DNA of 64,000 nucleotides, taken from NCBI RefSeq assembly GCF_900095725.1, contig NZ_FMMP01000016.1:124001-188000 (forward strand), written 5' to 3'. This DNA comes from Cellulosilyticum sp. I15G10I2. Its GTDB lineage: Bacteria; Bacillota; Clostridia; Lachnospirales; Cellulosilyticaceae. The position numbers were made by a program, and so were the translations under genes. Of this stretch, positions 37,893 through 47,100 are shown piece after piece (position 1 is the first letter of the stretch; each line of letters begins with the position of its first letter). The notes beneath the pieces were generated by a model, which did no database searches, was not told the origin of the DNA, and saw only the letters and a list, made by a program, of their open reading frames with translations.

Positions 37893-38362
37893 AAAATAGT
37901 ACGCCAGCTTTTTAATTTACTTTCAAACTTAATCGCATGGGCCGGACTTGTAGAAGGTAGTTTTTCAAAAGTTATGCCGTCATATTTAAAACCTATCTTC
38001 TTTCTAAAAGTTTCATATCCTTTTGAGCCGTTAAAAAATACGAATTTAATGTTAGGATAGGTTTTAAATAGAAAATCAAAATCATTGACCTCTTCCTCTC
38101 TAATAGCTGTATCCAGACTCCCTTCTCTTTCACAGTTTTTAAGAACATCCCATAAGGCTATGTGATGACTTAGAATAAAGGCTTTTCTCTTTTTGTAATC
38201 TGTTTCATACTTCTCATCAAACAGTGTATATAAAATACGCCAAAAGTAATTTCTTGGATGTGCATAATATTGTTGTTCTTCCAGTGATTTCACCCCAGGC
38301 ATAGATCCTAAAATTAATATTTTACATCTATTATCTATAAGAGGCGCAAAACATTTTATCAT
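37871..38362 (-). CDS. DNA-deoxyinosine/uracil-type DNA glycosylase
   Basis: A 163-residue member of the UDG superfamily, hypoxanthine-DNA glycosylase branch. ILGSMPGV (site motif 1), HPRNYFW, ALWDVLKNCEREGS and LPSTSPAHA (motif 3) are present. It would cut deaminated bases such as hypoxanthine or uracil from DNA, starting base-excision repair. No LexA box is seen upstream. It is convergent with the alpha/beta hydrolase, with overlapping coding ends. Confidence 0.85.
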   Translation of the reverse strand: MIKCFAPLIDNRCKILILGSMPGVKSLEEQQYYAHPRNYFWRILYTLFDEKYETDYKKRKAFILSHHIALWDVLKNCEREGSLDTAIREEEVNDFDFLFKTYPNIKFVFFNGSKGYETFRKKIGFKYDGITFEKLPSTSPAHAIKFESKLKSWRTIFHCSSMN

Positions 38363-38499
38363 CTTATTCAGTCCCTTCTTATTTTTTCATCTGAGTCTTT
38401 TTAGATTCTTTTTTATTTATTCAACAATTTTAGTTTGCTACTTTTTTTACTATTTTATCATAAAATGATCATCTGCTTGATGAAGTCTTATTTTTTTGC

Positions 38500-38542
38500 C
38501 TAAAAAGAAATAGAGCCAGCAATTGACTCTATTTCTTTTTAG
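38500..38542. terminator. Perfect terminator hairpin after the GntP gene
   Basis: CTAAAAAGAAATAGAG (38500-38515) and CTCTATTTCTTTTTAG (38527-38542) pair over 16 bp. Located between the GntP stop and the glycosylase start on the minus strand. Confidence 0.8.
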
Positions 38543-38618
38543 GTTTCTAATGTTTTATAAAAGTATTACAAAAACATCCCTTCACTATATCTGACAATAA
38601 AAAACGTATGCACATATA

Positions 38619-39998
38619 TTATAATGCAAATAATGAAATAACAAAAATACTTACCATCGCAACAACCCCCATAACAAGCGTTACCATCGTCTGTGTTTTA
38701 TAGCCATCTTGCGCTTTCATCTTTCCAAAATTAGTAACTACCCAGAAGTAACTATCATTCGCATGAGAGACTGTCATAGCTCCAGCTCCAATAGCCATTA
38801 CCGTTAACGCTGCTGCCAGAGGCGTTGTAAGTCCAAGTGCCTGCATCATTGTTCCTGATTCTAAAAATGATCCCATAATACCAGCTGTAGTTGTAATCGC
38901 AACTGTAGAAGACCCCTGTGCTGATTTTAAAATAGCTGCAATAAGGAATGGGAAGAAAATACCTACAGTTGATAAAAAGCTTGCATTTTCTTGAATATAT
39001 TCTACAAAACCAGCTGTTGTAATCACGCGTCCTAATACGCCCCCTGCTGCTGTAATAAAGAGAATGGGTCCTACTACTTGAAGTGTTTCATTTGTCAATG
39101 CATTAAAGTCTGCCATTTTATTTGCAAAGGCGAGTAAAATAATACCAAAAACAAGCCCGACTGTTAGTGCAATCATAGGCGCACCTAGAAATGCTACTAA
39201 TGCCATTAAAGTGCCTTCCCATTTAAGAGCTGATCCAACTGAACCCAACGCCATTAAAAGAATCGGAACAATAATAGGTGCAGTGGCTAAAAAACCATTG
39301 GGAAGTGTGCCGTACTCTTTAACTAATTCTTCATATGATTTAATAACCTCTTGACTATCTTGTAATTCTTCTTCTGCTTTTACGCGTTTGCCTATGTATT
39401 TAGCATAAAAGTAAGCTGCTATTAAGGTAGGAATGGAAACTAAGAAACCAAGACCCATAATAAGTAACAGATTGCTCCCAAGTCCTACTGCGCCTGCTGC
39501 TGCAATAGGTCCTGGGGTAGGTGGAATAAATACATGCGATGCATAAAGTCCTGCTGAAAGTGCAACAGTCATGGCTACACTCGATGTCATGGTTCTTTTA
39601 CGTATAGCTTTTTTAATAGGATTAAGAATAACAAACCCACTATCACAAAAAACAGGAATAGATACAATCCAACCCATAATGAGTATAGCAAGCTCTGGTT
39701 TCTTTTCACCAACTACGCTTATAACCATATCAGCTAATTTGACAGCCGCTCCAGTTTTTTCTAAAATGACTCCTATCAAAGCCCCTAAAATAATAACAAT
39801 ACCTATACTTGTAAAAGTACTGCTGAAGCCGCCTCCAATCGTTCCCGGCAAGTCTTTAAGCGGAATTCCCACCACTATTCCTAGCAATAAGGCTATTCCC
39901 ATAATTGCAATAAATGGATGCACCTTAAATTTTGAAATGCTTACAATCATGATACCAACTGCTACAATAAAAGTAATGATAAGTGCTACACCTGACAT
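38619..39998 (-). CDS. GntP-family gluconate/sugar-acid:H+ symporter
   Basis: A 459-residue membrane transporter with about 12-14 helices. VIILGALIGVILEKTGAA, WIVSIPVFCDSGFVIL and KSAQGSSTVAITTTAGI are GntP family motifs. It imports gluconate or a related aldonate by proton symport. GGAGGGG precedes the ATG. No kinase or dehydratase gene is next to it, so the exact acid is unknown. Confidence 0.92.
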   Translation of the reverse strand: MSGVALIITFIVAVGIMIVSISKFKVHPFIAIMGIALLLGIVVGIPLKDLPGTIGGGFSSTFTSIGIVIILGALIGVILEKTGAAVKLADMVISVVGEKKPELAILIMGWIVSIPVFCDSGFVILNPIKKAIRKRTMTSSVAMTVALSAGLYASHVFIPPTPGPIAAAGAVGLGSNLLLIMGLGFLVSIPTLIAAYFYAKYIGKRVKAEEELQDSQEVIKSYEELVKEYGTLPNGFLATAPIIVPILLMALGSVGSALKWEGTLMALVAFLGAPMIALTVGLVFGIILLAFANKMADFNALTNETLQVVGPILFITAAGGVLGRVITTAGFVEYIQENASFLSTVGIFFPFLIAAILKSAQGSSTVAITTTAGIMGSFLESGTMMQALGLTTPLAAALTVMAIGAGAMTVSHANDSYFWVVTNFGKMKAQDGYKTQTMVTLVMGVVAMVSIFVISLFAL

Positions 39999-40110
39999 AT
40001 TTACCCCTCCACTTCATTTTTATTAGTACCAAATGCTAGTACTCCTTTAACTTATGAATCTTCCTTTATTATTTATTCCTAAAACAGTAATATCGCTCAA
40101 TTAAATCACA

Positions 40111-40141
40111 AAAAAGTGATTGGTGTATCCAATCACTTTTT
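40111..40141. terminator. Terminator of the MerR/TipA-like gene
   Basis: AAAAAGTGATTGG (40111-40123) and CCAATCACTTTTT (40129-40141), perfect 13-bp stem with a 5-nt loop and T-run. Confidence 0.85.
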
Positions 40142-40149
40142 CTGAATTA

Positions 40150-40575
40150 TTACTTCTTTAAATCCGTATAGATCAAAATAGCATCTCTTAAAAACTCTGC
40201 TGTTCCAGGTTGTTGTTCATCATAATAAGCTTTAAATCTTTCATCATCAACGTACATCTGTGCCAATCCTGCGTGAGCCTCTTTGCTATAATCACTCCAG
40301 TAGTAAGTCAGCCACGTTTTATGAAGCTCCGCTGCTTTTTGCGCAAGTTCACTTGCTGGATCACCTGTTTTAATAGCTTCTGCAAGCGTCGCGATCACTT
40401 CATTTGCTAAACTTGTTACTTCATTGTATTCTTCCTCTGTCATATGCTTTAGCTTTTCATTTGACTTACGAACTTTTTCCTCGCCATACTTGTCTCTTAT
40501 TTCTTTACCATACTTTTTCTCATTATCTTCAATCATCTTTTGCTTAAATCCTTCAAATTTTTCTTGATCTGTCAT
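40150..40575 (-). CDS. Internal in-frame start: TipAS-like short form
   Basis: The ATG at 40575 (Met114 of the MerR protein, MTDQEKFEGF) is preceded by GGAGG at 40587-40583 with a 7-nt gap, as good as any gene start here. It would give a 141-residue free effector domain. Streptomyces tipA makes the same pair of products from one gene (253 and 144 residues). The sequence shows the site; actual translation is inferred. Confidence 0.6.
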   Translation of the reverse strand: MTDQEKFEGFKQKMIEDNEKKYGKEIRDKYGEEKVRKSNEKLKHMTEEEYNEVTSLANEVIATLAEAIKTGDPASELAQKAAELHKTWLTYYWSDYSKEAHAGLAQMYVDDERFKAYYDEQQPGTAEFLRDAILIYTDLKK

Positions 40576-40914
40576 TTTAGTGCCTCCTTCTATTTGGGCT
40601 ATTGTTTTATTCACATTAGCTATTAATAAATCTAGTTGATTTCTTTTCTCGAGGAGTTTCATGCGATGCTCTCTAAGGGCAGTCTTTCCATCAAAGGAAG
40701 GTTGGTTTATTATTTCTTTTATATGCTCCAAACTTACTCCAAGCTCTCTATAAAACAAAATTTGCTGCAGCCTATCCACTTCTTCCTGACCATAAATACG
40801 ATATCCTGATGAATTAATTCTTGCCGGCTTAAGAATTTCTATTTCATCATAATATCTAAGTGTCCTGGTACTTACCCCCGCGAGTTTACTTAGTTTTTGT
40901 ACAGTATATTCCAT
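40150..40914 (-). CDS. MerR-family regulator with TipAS effector domain (TipAL-like)
   Basis: A 254-residue regulator. Residues 1-70 form the MerR winged helix (QKLSKLAGVSTRTLRYYDEIEIL), about 75-110 the dimerising coiled coil, and 115-254 the TipAS-type antibiotic-binding domain (AELHKTWLTYYW, GLAQMYVDDERFKAYYDE). The effector domain has no cysteine, so covalent thiopeptide capture as in Streptomyces TipA is not possible. The gene has a MerR-style promoter with a 19-bp spacer containing a dyad, and an internal ribosome binding site and ATG that would make the effector domain alone. It stands by itself, so it may only autoregulate, with sequestering of toxic compounds the likely output. Confidence 0.93.
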   Translation of the reverse strand: MEYTVQKLSKLAGVSTRTLRYYDEIEILKPARINSSGYRIYGQEEVDRLQQILFYRELGVSLEHIKEIINQPSFDGKTALREHRMKLLEKRNQLDLLIANVNKTIAQIEGGTKMTDQEKFEGFKQKMIEDNEKKYGKEIRDKYGEEKVRKSNEKLKHMTEEEYNEVTSLANEVIATLAEAIKTGDPASELAQKAAELHKTWLTYYWSDYSKEAHAGLAQMYVDDERFKAYYDEQQPGTAEFLRDAILIYTDLKK

Positions 40915-40936
40915 GTTTTTACCTCCTCACAAGATT

Positions 40937-40967
40937 ACTATAAACTATTACGCAGCGTTAATGTCAA
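40937..40967 (-). promoter_or_regulatory. MerR-type promoter with 19-bp spacer and dyad
   Basis: On the minus strand -35 TTGACA (40967-40962), 19-bp spacer, -10 TATAGT (40942-40937). The spacer contains the palindrome ACGCTGCGT. Long spacers with an internal dyad are the hallmark of promoters that MerR proteins twist open. The start codon follows about 25 bp on. Confidence 0.78.
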
Positions 40968-41100
40968 TAGTATTTTATTTAGATTTTCATAAATTATTTT
41001 CCTATTTTTTCAAGCCATTCATGTAAATATACTGTAAACATATAGAAACTTTATGATTATTAGATACACCTTTCTATATTAAATAGTCGTCAAAGAACGC

Positions 41101-41142
41101 AAAAATGACTATGATCTTATTACTTAAAACCATAGTCATTTT
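41101..41142. terminator. Terminator of the giant glycosidase gene
   Basis: AAAAATGACTATG (41101-41113) and CATAGTCATTTTC (41131-41143 region), 12 bp, with a 17-nt loop and A/T-rich flanks, 10 nt after the stop codon. Confidence 0.75.
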
Positions 41143-41152
41143 CTTATGTAAT

Positions 41153-44100
41153 CTATTCTTCTGTTTTAAATACTACTTCTTTAGTTATTGGATCAAATTT
41201 TACTTGCATACCTAAAAGACGAGCTATCTGCGCGATTGGCAATACTGTTCTGCCATCTTTAATCTGCGGAGCTACATCTAAATCTATCTTCTGACCATCT
41301 ACAATAGCATATTTTTGGCCTATTACAAGTTTTATTATTATTCTGTTTGTTTTAATTTCAATTGATTTGTCCTTAGCATTCCATACTACATTTTGACTCT
41401 CTATCTGAAGCAAGTTAGCCACATCTCTTACGCCTGCCATCGTACGCCCATTTTCTATATATGGTTGTACAGATAACGCTACGTCTCTGCCTCCTTGAGA
41501 AGCTGTACCACTTGCTATAGACATCCTAACATTCACGGTAGGAGTATCTGATGGTCTTGGGGCTTCCGGTACAACTGGTGCTGGTATTGGAGTTGTCTGT
41601 TGAGTAGGAGTGCTACCACCGCCGCTGCTGCTTCCTCCGCCTGAACTTGAATTTCCTGTTATAACTATTTCACATGTGTCTGATACTTCTGGATTGCTTA
41701 CTGATACTGCCTTTACTGTAACTGCTCCATTGGCTCTAGCTGTTAATAAGCCTTCAGTACTTAAGTCAGCATAACTGCTTCCATTTACTATAGACCAGGT
41801 CACAGCTTTATTTGTTGCATCGGCTGGTGTTACCGTGGCAACCATTTGTAATGTGCCACCTTTAGTTGTGATAGATGATACACCATCTTTTCCTGCTACT
41901 GTTAATGCTGTTACATCTACAGTTGTTGGCTCTTCTTCATTTCCTGTTATATCGATACTGCATGTGCTAGATGCTTCTGGATTACTTACTGATACCGCTT
42001 TTACTGTAACTGTTCCATTAGCTTTTGCTGTTAATAAGCCTTCAGTACTTATTGTTGCATAACTGCTTCCATTTGCAATAGACCACTCTACGGCTTTATT
42101 GGTTGCATGACTTGGTGATACTAACGCAGACATTTGTAAAGTTCCGCCTTTAGTTGTTATTTGCGTTGCACCATCTTGACCTGTTATAGTTAGTGAGTTC
42201 ACAGGAATATTGACAGGTGTTGTACTGTCATTTGATGGCATTGGCTGAGGAGTCATTGTTGGGCCCCAAACCTCCATCGCATCTATACCATTTGCTTGTG
42301 GCACAAATTGTACTCTGTCAATCGCAAGTTTTCTTGGCTCAGTTGTGCCTACTGTGTTATGTGCATGGTAAATCATAAATAGTTCTGTGCCATCTGGCGA
42401 GTAAATCAGTGAATGATGTCCTGCTCCAGGTACTAAGCTATTAGATTTCATAATAGGATTGTATTCATATTTTGTCCAAGGGCCAAGAGGACTCGTAGCC
42501 GTTGCATAACCTACGCCATAATCTGGACTTTCAAAATGATTTCCCGAATAGGTCATATAATAAATACCTTTGTGTTTGACTACAAAAGCGCCTTCATTAA
42601 CTCTGGCAACAGGAGGCTTTTGACTCTTTTCCCAGTCCTGAGATACTGCAAATACTGGCGTTAGAGTATCTTGTTTAATAGACATCATATCTTCATTGAG
42701 TTCTGCTCCCCACAGAGCATTTCCATCAGTAAATCTTACAAAATACATATACTGTTTGCCATCATCATCTGTAAAGATATGTGCATCAATTTCTTTAATA
42801 TTGTCATGTATTGGGTTTTTCACATTTTGCTTAAATGGGCCTAGTGGTGAATCACTTGTAGCTACAGCAAGATGTTCTTCAACAGCATAATACATATAGA
42901 AAATGCCATCTTTCTCTATTACTTCTGGAGCCCAAAATTGTTTAGTCCCCCATGAATCTTCATTCTTTAACGCCCATCCATCGTCAGTTTCTTTGACCTT
43001 CCAGTTTACAAGATCTGTGGATGTATAAACCTTAATGCCTCTTGTCATATTTGGCCAATCAGGCGTATGGGTTCCGTATAAATAATACACGCCATCATAG
43101 TAAAGCACATGTGGATCTGCAATACCAGGCATTACAGAGTTGGTATAACTCTCTTCTAATACTGTTTCTTTATAAGAGGATACTTTTACATTATCAAAAC
43201 TTGCTTCTGCATTAAAGGTACGCAGTCCAATTTGTCCTGTTCCAAAATGTGTTCTTTCAAGAATATCAAACTTAGGATAAGCGTTTACATTAAGTGGATT
43301 ATCATTAATGTAAACTTCAATATGTCCTTCATTTATAATAACTTTAATACGATAGGTTTCTCCATAATTAATAGGAAGTTTCTTAGTCGCAATCTCATTC
43401 CAAACACCATTATTCATCTGTCCAAGGGTGGCTGATTTATTCGCTGCGCTAATACCTATATAATAACCATCAAAAGCATCTGCGCCTTCATTAGGATTTA
43501 ATACTCTAAAGATTAAACCTGCTTCATTGCCGCTTTTAATCTTAACGTCTGCTTCTAATACATAATCTGTAAAGACCTCATCAGCAATGAGTGCCTTATA
43601 GCCTGCACCATTATTGACATGATACTCTCCATTTGCAACATGCCACGTTCCGCCATAAGTAACCCATCCTTCTGCACTGCCATTAAATTTTTCTTCATAA
43701 AGCATCTCTGGTGCTGGAATTGATGAAGTAACTGTTACTAAAGCCGTATCACTGTATGTACCATCTTGTGAAATAGCTTTTATGATAACTCGTCCTGGCG
43801 CAATACCCGTTACTAGCCCAGTGTGATCTACCTCAGCTATCTTAGAGCTGCTTGAAGTCCATATAACCTCTTGACTTGCTCCTTGATTTGTTATTTTTTC
43901 TGTTTCTCCCACCTTTAAAGTAAGATTATTCTTATCTAATTTAATACCACCTTGAAGTTCTTTATAGGCAAAATAATCAAATGTTGCGTCCATACTTACA
44001 TTAGATACAATGCTGTTTGCAAAAAATCCAACTTTGATATTCTCAAGATTAGCCGTAACTGAATCCGCTGCTTGTATCCACTCATAACCATTCCAATAGA

Positions 44101-47100
44101 ATGTGGTATAGCTATTTCCTATCTTTCTGATTTTTAATGTAACGGTATCTCCGCCAGGATGTGCAGCAAAGTTACCAGCTTTTTTATATACCTGACCTAT
44201 TTCGTAGGCTGTTTCTATAACTCTTCTGCCGTCCCATACATGGGCAAGCTTGATAAGATTGTCTGCATTTTGCCATACAAAAAGCCCTGCCTGTTCATGA
44301 TTTCTTCTAATAGGTGCTGAAAGTTTCGTAACGATCTCGAAGTCTTTATTGTCATCTAATGTCTTTAAGAACACATTATCTTGAGAATTATTATTTTGAT
44401 AAATATCTGTATTTGATGTACTGATAGTCATGTATCCTGTATTTTTTGTAAGGCTCCACTTCGCTTTATTTTCCTGGAATACCGACCATGTACTGTCTAA
44501 TGCTGTACTATCAAACTGATCTATTTCAAATCCTGTAAGATTAGGTTCTGCTGGATCACCAACAACTGTTACTACGCACTCGGCGTACTTACTTGCATCA
44601 GCATCGCTTATTACACGTATGGTTGTGATTCCTACATCTTGCGCTGTTACAAGCAGTGTTGTTGTTCCTAATACTGTATTAGACGATGCTTTAGATATTG
44701 CTGCTACCTCTGTATTAGTTGATGTAAATACCACATTTTTTTTTGTTCCTGAAATAGGTTTAACCGTTGCTGTAATTTCAGCAGTTTTACCCTTACCAAG
44801 CGTGATACTTTGTTTATCCAAACTGATTGATTCAATTTGAACCGGTGTCCCTATATCATCATTTTTAATTTGATCGAGTACTATATAGTCAACTTCAGCA
44901 AAATGAATGTGTGGGTTGAGTTGCATCGTATTATTTCCTTCATTAAGTGTTACATCAATTGAGGAAGGATTGAAGTTGCCCCATCCATATCTTTTATACC
45001 TTATAACTTGACCTTGCCCGCCATTCACTGATACAAGATGCTGGGACTCCCCGCCATCACTTCCATTTGCATACATAACAGTAAGAGTATAGTCTCCTGC
45101 TTCTTCCACATAAACATTAAATAAGAGCGAATCTATGCCAGGCCTGTCTAAAGCACCTATAACCTTTTCTCCTGAGGCATTACTTGAAGTTCCTACTTTA
45201 GCCCCTCCACTCGGAATGGCGTGTTCAGCCTCATATTTGTATCTCCTTATTTCTGGTGTGCCTGATGGTTGATCTATGAGTTCGCCATATCCAACTGGCG
45301 TTCCAAAGTTAGGTGTACCATCAGCATGCCATGTAAACTTCTGAGCTCTTATACTTCTATTGGCCCAGCTTCCTCTAGACACTTTGCCAGCATGGTAGAC
45401 AAGCCAATCTTCAGTCCCATCTGGAGATACTGTAAAGCAGTTATGTGCTGCACCATATGCCCCTGGTACATGGGTGAATACTGGCCCTGTTTTTGTCCAT
45501 GAATTTGGATCCATGATATCATCACCATCCGTATACGTTAACATTCCTAGACAATAAGTATCACTCCAGCTTCCGCTTGCAGAATATACAATGAATATTT
45601 TTCCATCTTTTTTCAATATTTCCGGACCTTCATTAATATAAGGATATTCATTCATTTCCCATGGTTGATCTGGTGTAGATATGCGAACCCTATCTCCACT
45701 TATAGTCCACGGATTGCTCATTGGCGCTATATAAAGACTCTGTCTTCCATCTGTATAGCCTTCCCATCCTGACCACACAAAATATAAAGAACCATCATCT
45801 TTTTCAAGAGTTACCCCATCAATAGCCCATCTATCAGTAGGATCAGTAATTTTCCCTTTAAATGTATAGCTTCCTTGTGGATCTTGTGTATCGCTTTCAA
45901 GTACATACATACGATGATTTGCATTATTACCATCATCCGCTGCAAAATAAATATACCATTTACCTTGTATATATTGCAGCTCTGGCGCCCATATCCCTTT
46001 AGAATACATTGTGCCACTCGGTGGTGTGTAAACTGTCACTCTTGGCACACTACCAATATCCTGTAATCTCTTAGCTTTTGCAACGACAAGGGCGGCATCA
46101 TTGTCTGATTTACAATAGTAATAGTAACCATCTTTAAATACTACGCTTGGATCAGCTGCCCCTGCACCGCCTGCTACTTGTACAATAGGGTTTCTAAACT
46201 GTGTACTTGCACTTACAGTAACTGTGCAAGTATCTTTATAATCGCCATTAACAGTTGCTACTGTAATAGTTGCCGTTCCTTGCACATGTCCTACTACAAC
46301 ACCTTTGTCATCTACTGATGCAATACCAGGTCGATCTGATGCCCATGTTACTTTTTGATTAAAGGCATCTGCTGGCTCAATATTGGCAACAAGTTTCTGA
46401 CTTTCTCCTTCATTTAATACAAGTTCTTTTTGTACGGATACACCTGTTACACTTTTTGAATTGTAAATGGGCAGTAATACCGTTTTATCTAAACTTGGCC
46501 CCGACCAGTTTAAATGCATGCTGGCATCTCCAGTGTGGTGTATATACTCTACTTTAATAGCATATTCTTTTTCAGCTTCTAAGCTAATCTTTCCATTTGC
46601 TTCTTCTATTATATTGGTGGATTTATCAATAACTTGAGTCTCACCAATCCAAACCCTTGCAATATTATCACTCTCTACATAGATTGTGTACTCTCCTGCT
46701 GCCTTAGATTTGATTGTTCCCATCCAACGGATTGAAAAATGATCTTCTCCCATGCCGACAGAAGCATCTGGTGACCCTGTCCCTCTTTCATCCCCTAAAT
46801 CAAAGTCAATTCTAGGTGTAATAGAGGTCTTTTTAAGGTCTGTAAAGGTTTCATCATTAAAATACTGTACATTAAAGACAGCTAAATTATCTAAATTACC
46901 ACGTATAGCTACAATATCATCTATACTCCATGGATGGCCATCAGGATATACAACCCCATGGAAAGGTTCTGCTGGTTCATAGTCAAGAGGATTTGTGTCT
47001 GATCCCCAAGGAAATCTACAATTATCTCGACCTATACCTAGTTCCCATAAAACAAATCCAATACCTTTATCGTAGTAATTTTCAACAATACCTGGCACTG

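Noticed and set aside
39571-40026. 151-codon plus-strand frame
   Set aside because: Antisense to the GntP gene; its hydrophobic sequence is the mirror of transmembrane codons.
41650-42205. Repeated blocks considered as a CRISPR or DNA repeat array
   Set aside because: The repeats are about 280 bp, in frame, and encode Ig-like domains of the giant enzyme.
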